Part shown: one piece after another, positions 11,416 through 20,907 of the stretch
Layout of the letters: every line of letters starts with the position of its first letter
Numbering within the stretch: the first letter of the stretch is position 1
NCBI GenBank assembly: GCA_025464005.1
Contig: JAODBO010000083.1
Location: forward strand, 1-64,000
Direction of reading: 5' to 3'
Origin: Acidimicrobiaceae bacterium
Lineage (GTDB): Bacteria > Actinomycetota > Acidimicrobiia > Acidimicrobiales > Bog-793
Length of the DNA stretch: 64,000 bases
Position numbers and translations under genes: made by a program
The notes under the pieces: generated by a model
Seen by the model: only the letters and a program-made list of their open reading frames with translations
What the model was told of the DNA's origin: nothing
Database searches by the model: none

Positions 11416-12137
11416 CGCGAGGTCGACCCGACGAGTACCGCGATCACCTCGAGCAGCGCCTCGGAGGGGGCGATCGCGCCGAACACGCCTCCCTGCATCG
11501 TCACCATCTTCAGCGCTGCCTCGTAGTTGCCCGGATCCGTCGCACCGGTGCAGTCCGTCAGGAGCAAGCACTCATAACCACGGTCGTTGGCGTCGCGCAT
11601 CGTCGTGTGCACACAGACGTCCGTGGTGATGCCGGTGAGGACGATATGGGTGATGCCACGTACGCGGAGCAGGAGGTCGAGATCGGTCGCGTAGAACGCC
11701 CCCTTACCGGGCTTATCGACGACGAGCTCCCCCTCGATGGGCGCGACCTCGTCCACGATCTCCCAGCCGGGCTCGCCACGGACGAGGATGCGTCCCGTCG
11801 GCCCCGAGTCGCCAATTCCGGCACCGATACGCTTCGATCGCCAGAGTTTGTTCGCGGGGCAGTCCGCGAGGTCCGGGCGATGGCCCTCACGCGTGTGGAT
11901 GACTGTGCCGCCCCAGGCGCGGAAAGCGTCGAGAACCCGCGCCGTCGGCGCGAGACCGGCGCGCGTCAGCTTGAGGTCGTAGCCCATGCGGTCGACATAA
12001 CCACCAGGACCGCAGAAGTCAACCTGCCAGTCGATACAGATGAGCGCGGTCCGCTCGGGCACGAGCGCGCCGTCAAAGGGCCACGGGTAGGGGTCCGCAA
12101 CGACACGTGGGCCGCCGGCGGTGTGTTCGATCGTCAT
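11412..12137 (-). CDS. biuH: Isochorismatase-like cysteine hydrolase, probable biuret amidohydrolase
   Basis: ADPYPWPFDGALVPERTALICIDWQVDFCGPGGYVDRMGYDL...HTREGHRPDLADCPANKLWRSKRIGAGIGDSGPTGRILVRGEPGW...DKPGKGAFYATDL...GITTDVCVHTTMRDANDRGYECLLLTDC, near-colinear with the biuret hydrolase pattern as recalled. Confidence 0.75.
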   Translation of the reverse strand: MTIEHTAGGPRVVADPYPWPFDGALVPERTALICIDWQVDFCGPGGYVDRMGYDLKLTRAGLAPTARVLDAFRAWGGTVIHTREGHRPDLADCPANKLWRSKRIGAGIGDSGPTGRILVRGEPGWEIVDEVAPIEGELVVDKPGKGAFYATDLDLLLRVRGITHIVLTGITTDVCVHTTMRDANDRGYECLLLTDCTGATDPGNYEAALKMVTMQGGVFGAIAPSEALLEVIAVLVGSTSR

Positions 12138-12796
12138 GATGTGCTCCTCGCTGCAAGGCCGCCGTTCAGAGCGGCGACGACGTCGGCGGTGTCGGCGAAG
12201 GCTCCGAAGATCCCTCCCGAGAAACGGACCATCTCGCACGCGGCGAACGCGAGCATCGGGTCGAGTGATGTGGAGGCATCCGCTACGAGCAGGCATTCGT
12301 AGCCGCGGTCGTTCGCCGACCGCATCGTCGAGTGCACCGGTCCCTCGAGCCCCCATCCGGCGAGCACGAGGTCGGTGCAGCCGCGCTCCCTGAGCACATC
12401 GTCGAGACCGCTCGCGTAGAATCCGTCCGTCGCGCCCGCCTCGAGCACGACGTGGGCCCCTAGGCCGGCGGGGGGTGGATCCCGGGGAGACGGGCCGGCG
12501 CTCACCGGCTCCACGACGTCGCGGGTGCCGGCATGCACCGCTCGACGAGCTGCCCGAGAGCTCGTCGTCGCCGTGACGGCGACGACGAGCCCTCCCCGAG
12601 CTTCGAGCGCGGCGGCCAGCCGAACGAGCCGGGCGTCGCTCCCCTCGCTCTCCGGGCGCTCCGCCCGCCACCTCCCATCCAGGCAGGCGACTAGGGCGGT
12701 ACGCCGCGGGTCGAGCGTCCCGTGATAGGGCCACGGATAGGGATTGGCCGAAGCGATCGCCGGCATCTGCCCGACCTCAGCCGTCGTGACGTTCAC
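12134..12796 (-). CDS. Isochorismatase-like paralogue, predicted pseudoenzyme
   Basis: PYPWPYHGTLDPRRTALVAC...GFYASGLDDVLRERG...GWGLEGPVHSTMRSANDRGYECLLVADA aligns with the neighbour but TTDVCV is GLEGPV and DKPGKG is EAGATD. Confidence 0.85.
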   Translation of the reverse strand: MNVTTAEVGQMPAIASANPYPWPYHGTLDPRRTALVACLDGRWRAERPESEGSDARLVRLAAALEARGGLVVAVTATTSSRAARRAVHAGTRDVVEPVSAGPSPRDPPPAGLGAHVVLEAGATDGFYASGLDDVLRERGCTDLVLAGWGLEGPVHSTMRSANDRGYECLLVADASTSLDPMLAFAACEMVRFSGGIFGAFADTADVVAALNGGLAARSTS

Positions 12797-13977
12797 TACG
12801 AGGCCACAACTCCCTTCACGAAGCAGGTGAACTGGTTGATCTGGGCCGGCGTGGCTGTCTTGCCGGCGGGGACCAGCACCTTGCCACTATTGCAGTAGAT
12901 CGGTCCCTTGAAGATGGAGGTGCCGGACTTCAGCTTGGCCTCGGCGGCGAGGATCTTGGCTTGCGTCGACTTCGTCACGGAGCTCCCGAACGGTGCGAGC
13001 GTGAGGGGGTTGTCCCCGGACTTGAACGTCCCAATGAAGTTGCCGTTGTACTGCGAGCCGGTGAACTTGCCCGCCTGCGCCGTCTTGATGATGTTCTCGT
13101 AGAGAGGCGCCCAGTCCCAGACCGATCCGGTCAGCCAGCCGCTCGGGTCCAGTGTCTCGGCCGCGTAGTGGTAGCCGACGACGAAGGCATGGGCCGCCTT
13201 CGCGGCCTCGATGACCGTCGACTGGCAGTCCTGGTGCTGGGTCAGTACGTCCGCGCCTTGCGATAGGAGCGCGGCTGCGGCCGACTTCTGCTTGAGCGGA
13301 TCGCACCATGCGGACGTGGCGACCGTGTAAGTCTTGGCCTTCGGGTTGACCGACAGGGCGCCGAGCTCGAACGCGTCGACGTTGTCCACCGTCTGGGGGA
13401 TCGGAAAGGCGTAGACGAAGCCGAGCTTGTTGGTCTTTGTGATCGCTCCGGCCGCCATGCCACCGAGGGAAACCGGGTCGTAGGCCTCGCCGAAGTAGGT
13501 CCCGACATTTGCGGGGAACTTCCCTCCGGTATAGGTTCCGCCTTGGTGCAGGACGAGCACCTTCGGATGGGACTTCGCGAACGCGTAGGCGTAGGACTGG
13601 TACCCGTAACTCGTAGCGAAGATGATCTTCGCCCCCTCATTGACCATCTGCTGCATGACCGTCGTCACCTGCTGGGTTTCGGGCACGTTGGCGGCGAGCA
13701 GCGTAGTCACGCCGAGGTCCTTCTTGACCCTGAGGCTCGCCGCGTAGACCGCCTGGTTGTAGCCCTCGTCGGACTCCTCGCCGACCATGATGAATCCGAC
13801 CGTCTTCGCGCCGGCCCACGGTTCGGCGCTCGCGTGCGACGTCGCACGCGAGCTCGTCGCCGACGCCGCGCCGCTGCCCAGGCCTGCGACGCCCAGGGCT
13901 GCGACGGCTAGCGAGGCCGCTCCGATCGAGATTCGCAGGCGCGCCGATCCGCGCGCCGATCTCAGCTTGTGCTGCAT
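12796..13977 (-). CDS. BMP/PnrA-family ABC transporter substrate-binding protein
   Basis: Signal peptide; VGFIMVGEESDEGYNQAVYAAS...KIIFATSYGYQ...ADVLTQHQDCQSTVIEAAK; AGGAGGAA SD upstream. Confidence 0.9.
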   Translation of the reverse strand: MQHKLRSARGSARLRISIGAASLAVAALGVAGLGSGAASATSSRATSHASAEPWAGAKTVGFIMVGEESDEGYNQAVYAASLRVKKDLGVTTLLAANVPETQQVTTVMQQMVNEGAKIIFATSYGYQSYAYAFAKSHPKVLVLHQGGTYTGGKFPANVGTYFGEAYDPVSLGGMAAGAITKTNKLGFVYAFPIPQTVDNVDAFELGALSVNPKAKTYTVATSAWCDPLKQKSAAAALLSQGADVLTQHQDCQSTVIEAAKAAHAFVVGYHYAAETLDPSGWLTGSVWDWAPLYENIIKTAQAGKFTGSQYNGNFIGTFKSGDNPLTLAPFGSSVTKSTQAKILAAEAKLKSGTSIFKGPIYCNSGKVLVPAGKTATPAQINQFTCFVKGVVAS

Positions 13978-14057
13978 TCGATGTTCCTCCTTGTAGTGGC
14001 CGAACGTTGCAGTTACTTGCGTTTCTTGCTTCATCCCCCCGGATGAGACCGTCCGAT

Positions 14058-14969
14058 TCAGCTCGTGTTCGTGAGCGCCCGAGCGAGACCCTCGGGCGCG
14101 CGCGATCTCCCGCCACGGGCGAACACCACCAGCGCGACAAGCGAGACGAGGTAAGGCAGCGTGTCGAGGAGGTATTGGTTGACGGCGACACCATGGGCCT
14201 GCAGCACGGCTGCTGCCGCGAGTGCCACCCCGAACACGTACGAGCCGAGCAGAACGAGGATCGGCCTCCACGCGGCGAAGAGTACGACCGCGACGGCGAT
14301 GAACCCGTAGCCGTTCGTCATGTCGTCGAACCAGCTGTCGACGTATCCGACGGACAGCTGGGCGCCGCCGATCCCCGCGAGTCCCGCTCCGAAGGTGACC
14401 GCTGCGATCTGGACGAGATCGGGACGGCGGCCCGCGACCGAGACGACCTCGGGACGCTCGCCCGTCGCCCGCAGCACGAGGCCGGCCCGGGTCCGGTACA
14501 AGGCCCACCACACGAGAGGAACGAGGACGTAGCTCGCGTAGACGAGCGGGTCGTGGCGGAAGAGGATGGGCCCGATCCATGGGATCGAGCCGAGGCCTGG
14601 CACCGTGACGATGGGGAGCGCGGTGACGGTCTTACTGACGTACGCGGTGCCCAGCACCGAGGTCAGCCCGATCGCGAGGAACCAGAGGACCAGCCCGCTC
14701 GCGAGCTGGTCGGCTCGCTGTTTGACGACGAGCCACGAGTGGAGGAAGCCCACTGCTGCCCCCCCGAAGAGGCCGGCCACGACGCCAAGCCACGCCGACC
14801 CGGTTGCGGCGCCGGCCGCGTAGGCCGCGAGCGCCCCGGCGAGCATGCAGCCCTCCGTCCCGAGGTTGACGATGCCCGCTCGCTCGCCGATCAGCTCTCC
14901 GAGCGCCGGGAAGAGGATGATCGTGCCGCCCTCGACGCCGGTCGTCAGAGCTTGCTCGAACCCATTCAT
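14058..14969 (-). CDS. ABC transporter permease (BMP/nucleoside-type)
   Basis: GERAGIVNLGTEGCMLAGALAAYAAG, multiple TM helices. Confidence 0.9.
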   Translation of the reverse strand: MNGFEQALTTGVEGGTIILFPALGELIGERAGIVNLGTEGCMLAGALAAYAAGAATGSAWLGVVAGLFGGAAVGFLHSWLVVKQRADQLASGLVLWFLAIGLTSVLGTAYVSKTVTALPIVTVPGLGSIPWIGPILFRHDPLVYASYVLVPLVWWALYRTRAGLVLRATGERPEVVSVAGRRPDLVQIAAVTFGAGLAGIGGAQLSVGYVDSWFDDMTNGYGFIAVAVVLFAAWRPILVLLGSYVFGVALAAAAVLQAHGVAVNQYLLDTLPYLVSLVALVVFARGGRSRAPEGLARALTNTS

Positions 14970-14986
14970 CTCGACCGTCCGTTCAT

Positions 14987-16105
14987 CTAGAAGGCCCGCT
15001 TGCGGTAGGCGGAGAGCGCCAGCGGTGCGGCGACGATCAGCGCCAGGAGGACGTCGATGACGTTCCCGTCGAGCCCGTAGTTCAACTGCAACCCCGGGGC
15101 GCCGACTGCGACGGCGGAGAACGCCAGCGCGGCGAGCACGACCTTCAGCGGATCGTGGCGGCCGAGGAACGCGGCGAGGAACGCTACGTAGCCGTAGGTT
15201 GCCGTACCGCCGGGGAGGAGCTGGATCTGGGTGCCGGCGAGATAGAGCATGCCCCCCAGCCCCGCGAGGCCCCCGCCGACCGCCATCGACGAGACCATCA
15301 GCCGCTTCACCGGTAGGCCGGCTCGCCGCGCCGCCTCCTGGTTCCCCCCGACGACGCGCAATGCGAAACCCCAGCCCGTTCGCTTCACAAGAAGGTAGAC
15401 GCCGAGGGCCACGACGAGAGCGACGATGACCCCGAGATTGATCGAGCTGCCGAACAACCGGGGGAGGACCTCGGTCGCCACGAGCGGCCGGCTCTCGGGC
15501 TGGCCGCCCCCTGTCGGGTCCTTCCACGGTTGGTACAGCAGGTAGAGCATGACGTCGTTGGCGATGAAGTTCATGAGCAATGTCGTGACGGCCTCGTTGG
15601 CACTCACCGCGACCCTGAGCAGCCCGGCGATCCCGCCCCACAGCGCTCCCGCCGCCGTCCCGGCCAGCGCCATGAGGAGCCAGCCGAGGGGCCCCGGGAC
15701 ACTGCGTCCGAGGTCCACGCCGACGCCGGTGGCCGCGACGGCTCCGATGATCAGCTGGCCCTCGCCGCCCACGTTCACGAGCCCTGCTCGTGCGGGGACC
15801 GAGACGGCGAGAGCCGCGAGGACGATCGGCACTGCACGCAGCAGTACCTCCGGGAGCGAGCCCGGGCTGAACAGCGCCGAGTGGACGATGGAGTCGTAGA
15901 CGCCGATCGGGTTCGCCTTCTGCGTGCCCACCACCGCAGCGAACAAGCCGAGGCACACGAGGTAGACGCCGACGGCGGCGCCGAGCCGCTTCCAGCCCGG
16001 GAACCGGCCGAATGCCTCGAGCATGGAGCCGGCAGCGCGCCAGCTCGGCCCGTCGGGCGGCGACTGGCCGGGAGGAGGCGATACGTCCTCAGTCGCTGTC
16101 GTCAT
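14987..16105 (-). CDS. ABC transporter permease (BMP/nucleoside-type)
   Basis: VPARAGLVNVGGEGQLIIGAVAATG; SANEAVTTLLMNFIA. Confidence 0.9.
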   Translation of the reverse strand: MTTATEDVSPPPGQSPPDGPSWRAAGSMLEAFGRFPGWKRLGAAVGVYLVCLGLFAAVVGTQKANPIGVYDSIVHSALFSPGSLPEVLLRAVPIVLAALAVSVPARAGLVNVGGEGQLIIGAVAATGVGVDLGRSVPGPLGWLLMALAGTAAGALWGGIAGLLRVAVSANEAVTTLLMNFIANDVMLYLLYQPWKDPTGGGQPESRPLVATEVLPRLFGSSINLGVIVALVVALGVYLLVKRTGWGFALRVVGGNQEAARRAGLPVKRLMVSSMAVGGGLAGLGGMLYLAGTQIQLLPGGTATYGYVAFLAAFLGRHDPLKVVLAALAFSAVAVGAPGLQLNYGLDGNVIDVLLALIVAAPLALSAYRKRAF

Positions 16106-16118
16106 ATGTAAACCACCG

Positions 16119-17687
16119 TCACGCGACGTCCGCCGTCATGAGATGACCGAGGGACTGGCGATCAGCACTGCCGGCCGCCACTACCCCGGTGCAGTGACCG
16201 TGGGCGAGCACGGCGATGCGGTCCGAAAGCGACAGCAGCTCGTCGAGGTCCTCCGACACGAGCAGCACCGCCGAGCCGGCAGCGCGCGCGGCGAGCAGGA
16301 GCGCCCGCGTCGTCTCGGTCGTCAGCACATCGAGCCCACGTGTCGGGTAGGAGACCACGATCACTGAGGCGAAGTCTCCAAAGGCGAGACTCAGCAAGAC
16401 CCGTTGAATATTGCCTCCCGAGAGCAGCCCGAGACGGCGATCCGGCGCCGCGATCTTCAATCCCGCGCGCTCTGCGTCCGCGCGGACCTTCTTCGCGGCA
16501 CCGCGCACGTCGAAGTGCAACCCGCGACGCTTCGAGGTCATCGCCTCCCAGAGCGCGGCGTGCTCCGCGACCGACAGCCCGGGGACGACGAACTCGCGCA
16601 GTGGATCCCCCGCGACGGACACGACGCCGGCCGCGCGGAACGACTTCGGGTCTCCGCCCGCCATGGGCTCGCCGTTGACGCGCACTTCCCCTCGATCGGC
16701 CTTCGCCGCGCCGACGGCAACGTCCGCCAGCTCTCGCTGGCCGCTGCCCGCGACGCCTGCGATGCCGAGAATCTCACCGGCGTGGACGGTGAGATCGAGG
16801 CCTCGCAGGCCGGATCCCTCGCCGATCCCGGCCAGCGCGACGCCACGGAGCTCGAGCACCGGAGAGCTGTCGGGGGTCTCGGCGCCGTCGTTGTGCACGG
16901 GCTCTACGCTCTCGCCGACCATCGCGGTCACGAGATCGGCGCTCGAGATGTCCGCTGTGGGCACATCTCTCAAGACGACCTTGCCGGCTCGCAGCACCGT
17001 GACTCGGTCCGCGATCTCACGCACCTCTCGCATCTTGTGGGTGATGATGACGATCCCGGCCCCTTCGGAGCGCAGCTGGCGCACGACGTCGAAGAGGCCG
17101 TCGACCTCCTGGGGCGTGAGCACGCTCGTCGGCTCGTCGAGGATAAGGACCTTCGCGCCGGCGAGGAGTACCTTGAGCAGCTCGACGCGCTGCCACTCCC
17201 CGATCGACAGGTCCGCCACCTTCGCGGTCGGGTCCACGGCGAGCCGGTAGCGCTCTGAGGCCTCGCTGACCAGCCTTTGCACATGGCGTGGCCGCAGGAC
17301 CCTGCCTGTGTCTCGCAAGTGCAGTGCAACGTTCTCCCACACCGTGAACGCCGGCACGAGCCGCAGGTCCTGGAACACCATGCCGAGGCCGAGGTCCCTC
17401 GCCGCGAGTGGAGAGGTGACCGACGCGACGCGCCCTTCGATCTCGATCTCGCCGGCGTCCGGCTTGTACACGCCGTAGAGCATCTTGACGAGGGTGCTCT
17501 TGCCGGCGCCGTTCTCGCCGAGAAGCGCATGGACCTCGCCCGATCGCACGGTGAACTCGACCGCGTCGTTCGCCCGGAGCGGGCCGAAGACCTTGGTGAG
17601 GCCACGGACCGCGAGCAGCGGCTCGCCATGTCGACGCGGCTCGTCGGCGCGAACGGCGCCGGCGAGCTCGGCCAGGCCGGTCACCAC
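16119..17687 (-). CDS. ABC transporter ATP-binding protein, two ABC domains (sugar/nucleoside type)
   Basis: [55 protein letters not shown]. Confidence 0.95.
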   Translation of the reverse strand: MVTGLAELAGAVRADEPRRHGEPLLAVRGLTKVFGPLRANDAVEFTVRSGEVHALLGENGAGKSTLVKMLYGVYKPDAGEIEIEGRVASVTSPLAARDLGLGMVFQDLRLVPAFTVWENVALHLRDTGRVLRPRHVQRLVSEASERYRLAVDPTAKVADLSIGEWQRVELLKVLLAGAKVLILDEPTSVLTPQEVDGLFDVVRQLRSEGAGIVIITHKMREVREIADRVTVLRAGKVVLRDVPTADISSADLVTAMVGESVEPVHNDGAETPDSSPVLELRGVALAGIGEGSGLRGLDLTVHAGEILGIAGVAGSGQRELADVAVGAAKADRGEVRVNGEPMAGGDPKSFRAAGVVSVAGDPLREFVVPGLSVAEHAALWEAMTSKRRGLHFDVRGAAKKVRADAERAGLKIAAPDRRLGLLSGGNIQRVLLSLAFGDFASVIVVSYPTRGLDVLTTETTRALLLAARAAGSAVLLVSEDLDELLSLSDRIAVLAHGHCTGVVAAGSADRQSLGHLMTADVA

Positions 17688-18406
17688 GAGGTGTCCCGCT
17701 CGCCGATCGACAACATGCGCTCGAGCACTTGCGCGACCGCGACCTCGACGACCGACTGCGATTCGCCGATGTGGCGGTCGAGAAGCGTCGAGGCGCGGCC
17801 GATCCTCTTCGCGAGTACCTCGCCGAGGATCTCGAGATGCTGCTCGATCGTGGCCGAGATACGACCAGGGGTGATGAAGTCGTGTGTGCGCACCGGCCGA
17901 ATGCGCTCGCTCACCGAACGCAGCTCCTCGGCGAGCTGCCGATTTCCCGCGGACTCGGCCAGTCGCCTATGGAAGTCCTCGTCGAGATGGACGAACTCGG
18001 CGTCGAGCTCGCCAGAGTCGCGGTCGAGCACGATCCATTCCTCCCGGAGCTCCTCGAGAGCGGTGCGATCGTGCCCGCTCGTCGAGCGGGCACGGCGAAG
18101 AGCGAACAGTTCGAGGGCTCGACGCACCTCGTAGAGCTCGCGCATCGTCTGCGCGCTGGGGTTGGCCGCCTTGAAGCCGCCCTCCGGGTGGCGGTCGAGG
18201 AAGCGCTCCGCGTGGAGACGCAGCAGCGCCTCGCGCACCGGCGTGCGGGACATTCCGAGGCGCTCGGCTAAGCGTTCCTCGCGCAAACGGACACCGACGG
18301 GCACCTCGCCGAGGAGCACGAGTGTCTTCAACTCCTGGTAAGCCAGCGCGCTGGCTGTATACGTCTGCGTATACATGCCCGTACTCATCTCTGTACCCAT
18401 GAGCAC
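17681..18406 (-). CDS. GntR-family regulator (FCD/FadR subfamily)
   Basis: [32 protein letters not shown]-like C-terminus; overlaps the ATPase start. Confidence 0.9.
   Translation of the reverse strand: MLMGTEMSTGMYTQTYTASALAYQELKTLVLLGEVPVGVRLREERLAERLGMSRTPVREALLRLHAERFLDRHPEGGFKAANPSAQTMRELYEVRRALELFALRRARSTSGHDRTALEELREEWIVLDRDSGELDAEFVHLDEDFHRRLAESAGNRQLAEELRSVSERIRPVRTHDFITPGRISATIEQHLEILGEVLAKRIGRASTLLDRHIGESQSVVEVAVAQVLERMLSIGERDTSW
18356..18375. promoter_or_regulatory. Palindromic operator-like site at the GntR gene start
   Basis: TGTATACG-TCTG-CGTATACA, 8/8 inverted repeat. Confidence 0.55.
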
Positions 18407-18464
18407 GAGACGGTACGGACGGTCCGTTGCGGCGGAGTGTCCGGATGATGAACTGAATATGAAC

Positions 18465-18491
18465 GAGGCCCGCCCGAGTCGGGGCGGCCTC
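18465..18491 (-). terminator. Hairpin between L,D-transpeptidase and the GntR cluster
   Basis: GAGGCC(C)GCCC-loop-GGGCGGCCTC, 10-bp stem with one bulge. Confidence 0.4.
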
Positions 18492-18511
18492 AGCGCGCCG
18501 GAGCGCTCCGC

Positions 18512-19645
18512 TCAGCCTTCGACGGTGACGAGCGACCCGATGGTGAGGTAGGGCCAGACTTGCGCGGCTTGGGCGTAGGGGAGCTCGACGCACCCGAGGC
18601 TCTGCGGGATTCCGTAGTCCGCTCTGGCGATGTAGTGCACGGCGTCACCGCCGTTGAAGTACGCCACCCACGAGACCGGGTCTGCATAGCGTGTGCCGTT
18701 CGGATTGGTCCCGGCCATCACCTGCGACGCCAGCCGCTCGTACACAGGGAAGCTGCCGTCGGTGGTGGGGGTCACCGCGCCTCCGGTGTTGGCCGGCGAC
18801 ACGAGCAGCACAGCGCCGTCGTGCCACACCGTCAGCCTCTCCGGACTTTGCTTGTCCACCAACGCGTAGGTGTAACCGGCGCGGTCGCGCCACGCCGAAG
18901 GACGTCGCGCCGCAGCGACGAGCGCAGACCACACCTGAGGGTCGAGTCCGCCGGTGACATCCAGGCCGTTCTGGCTCTCGAACGCCATCAGCGCGCCCGT
19001 GACCATCGAGGTCGCCTGGCCCGGGTCCCAGAGCCGGCGCAGCGCCAGCGGCGCGTCCCACGTCCACACGAACCGACCCGGCGCCGCCACGAACACCTCA
19101 CGTTGGCTCTGGAATGGCGTCGGCAGCGCCCTCACGGCCGAGACGAAGTGAATCGGCAAGTAGCCGAGCTCGGAAAGGACCTGCTGCGCGCGCAGCACCG
19201 AGCCGGACGACGTCCCGTACCGCCACCGGAGCCGTCGCGAGAGCTGGCGCCCGGCGATGCTACGGATGCCGCCCTCGCCCGCCGGGACCGTGACGGTGAC
19301 GGTGGAATCGGGCGGAAAGGCGCCCCGCGGCCGGAAGATCAGCGCGTTCCGCTGCACGATCCAACGGCCGGGAATCGCCGGGCTGATCTCCGGACGCACG
19401 CCGCTTGGAGCGAGCAGACCGGAGAAGCGGATCTGGATCGCGCTCGCTCCGTTGGCGTTGGGCGCCGTCGGGAACTCCGAGAGGACCTCGAATGGTGCCG
19501 TCGTCGTGGCCGCGCGCACCGTGGCCGCGCGCATCGTGGCGCCCGCGGTCGTGACCGAAATCCCTGCCACTGTCGCCAGCGCAATGGCGACGGCGAGCAC
19601 CGACGCGACGGCGAGCACCGGGAACACCGACCGCGAGCTGGACAT
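18512..19645 (-). CDS. L,D-transpeptidase (YkuD) family protein
   Basis: Signal/TM N-term; DAVHYIARADYGIPQSLGCVELPYAQAAQVWPYL. Confidence 0.8.
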   Translation of the reverse strand: MSSSRSVFPVLAVASVLAVAIALATVAGISVTTAGATMRAATVRAATTTAPFEVLSEFPTAPNANGASAIQIRFSGLLAPSGVRPEISPAIPGRWIVQRNALIFRPRGAFPPDSTVTVTVPAGEGGIRSIAGRQLSRRLRWRYGTSSGSVLRAQQVLSELGYLPIHFVSAVRALPTPFQSQREVFVAAPGRFVWTWDAPLALRRLWDPGQATSMVTGALMAFESQNGLDVTGGLDPQVWSALVAAARRPSAWRDRAGYTYALVDKQSPERLTVWHDGAVLLVSPANTGGAVTPTTDGSFPVYERLASQVMAGTNPNGTRYADPVSWVAYFNGGDAVHYIARADYGIPQSLGCVELPYAQAAQVWPYLTIGSLVTVEG

Positions 19646-19748
19646 TCAGGCTGGCTCGCTTGAGGGCCGTGGGTTCGGCACGATCAGGAACATCGCGGCA
19701 CGACTCTATACGCGGGCATCGCTTTCTCCGCCGAACGGCGGTGAGGCC

Positions 19749-20684
19749 TCACTGACCGGCGGGGTCGCCGTCGCCGCCGGCGTCCTTCGGCGTCGCGGTG
19801 CGCTGCTCCCGGGCCGCCAGCTCGCGCCACGGGCTCGGCTGCGCGACGCGCTCGGGCTGCTGGGCCGCCCCGCTCGACCCGTTCGCGAGTGCGGGCTCAT
19901 CCGCAGGAACCACGAGGACGGGAGGGCGGGTATCGGTGCCGGGCTCGGGGATCACGGCGATGCTGCCCGTGACCGGCACTTGGCCGGTGGTCGGGGCGAC
20001 CCCGGGTACGGGCGTGGGCTTCGGCCGGTAAGGACCGACCGCGGCGGCGAGCAGACCGGAGTTGGGTATCTTGAGCAGCCCGTCGTCGGTGCTGAGCGTG
20101 ACGTAGGTCAGGCTCATGCCGAGAACCACGCCGTCGAATATCCCGCCGAGCGCGCCCGAGCGGATGCGGATGTGGTCCCCGATCGTGAACGGCCGCGCGA
20201 GCAGCAGCACCATGCCGGCGAACACGTTCCCGAGGCTCTGCTGCGCGGCGATACCGAGCACGACGCCCGTGAAGGCGCCCGCGGTGAGGATGTGGCCGAT
20301 GGAGACGTTCAACAGGCCGAGCGCAGCGGACAGGACGACGATGTAGCCGACGATCGCCGTTATCAGCCGGACGACGACCCCAGCCGCGCGGATCGTGCGC
20401 ACGGCCACGATATGGCCGAGCAGGGTCCCCACGCGGCGCGTCGCTATGACGCCCGAGACCACGAGCACGACGGCCGACGCCCAGGCGACGATCTCGGGCT
20501 GGACGTGGTTGCCCGGTCCCTTCGGGTGGACGTTGCCGAAGACCGAGCCGACGACGATGGCGCCGAGCGCGATGAACCCGGAGATCGCGGCGACGATCAA
20601 GTTGGCGCGCCGCTCCTCGGCGCCGGGCAGCGGACCCGACTTCGAGGGGCGACGGAGGCTCCGCCAGAGTGGGCGGTCGGTCAT
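19749..20684 (-). CDS. Small-conductance mechanosensitive channel (MscS family)
   Basis: GIAAQQSLGNVFAGMVLLLARPFTIGDHIRI; IPNSGLL. Confidence 0.9.
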   Translation of the reverse strand: MTDRPLWRSLRRPSKSGPLPGAEERRANLIVAAISGFIALGAIVVGSVFGNVHPKGPGNHVQPEIVAWASAVVLVVSGVIATRRVGTLLGHIVAVRTIRAAGVVVRLITAIVGYIVVLSAALGLLNVSIGHILTAGAFTGVVLGIAAQQSLGNVFAGMVLLLARPFTIGDHIRIRSGALGGIFDGVVLGMSLTYVTLSTDDGLLKIPNSGLLAAAVGPYRPKPTPVPGVAPTTGQVPVTGSIAVIPEPGTDTRPPVLVVPADEPALANGSSGAAQQPERVAQPSPWRELAAREQRTATPKDAGGDGDPAGQ

Positions 20685-20907
20685 GCCGATTCCCTCATCA
20701 GGTAGATGTGCACGGGTGCATTCTCGTCGCGCCGCCCCGGGTGCCGCGTCGCGGGCGGTCCCCACGCTGCGCTTACGGCGCGCCAGGGGCCCTCGGTTCA
20801 AACCCGACTGTTCGAGTCGACAATAGCGTGGGCCGCCGTAGACTGGGGTCGGATCACATGCGACCGGCTTCCATCCGGCACGATTCCACCCGTCCGAGGA
20901 GCAAGAG

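Noticed and set aside
11262-12302. 346-aa + strand ORF
   Set aside because: Antisense to the BiuH-like/amidase genes, which carry clear catalytic motifs
20700-20830. tRNA-like segment (CCTCGGTTCAAACCCGAC)
   Set aside because: T-arm resemblance only; no matching acceptor, D-arm or anticodon stem found on either strand
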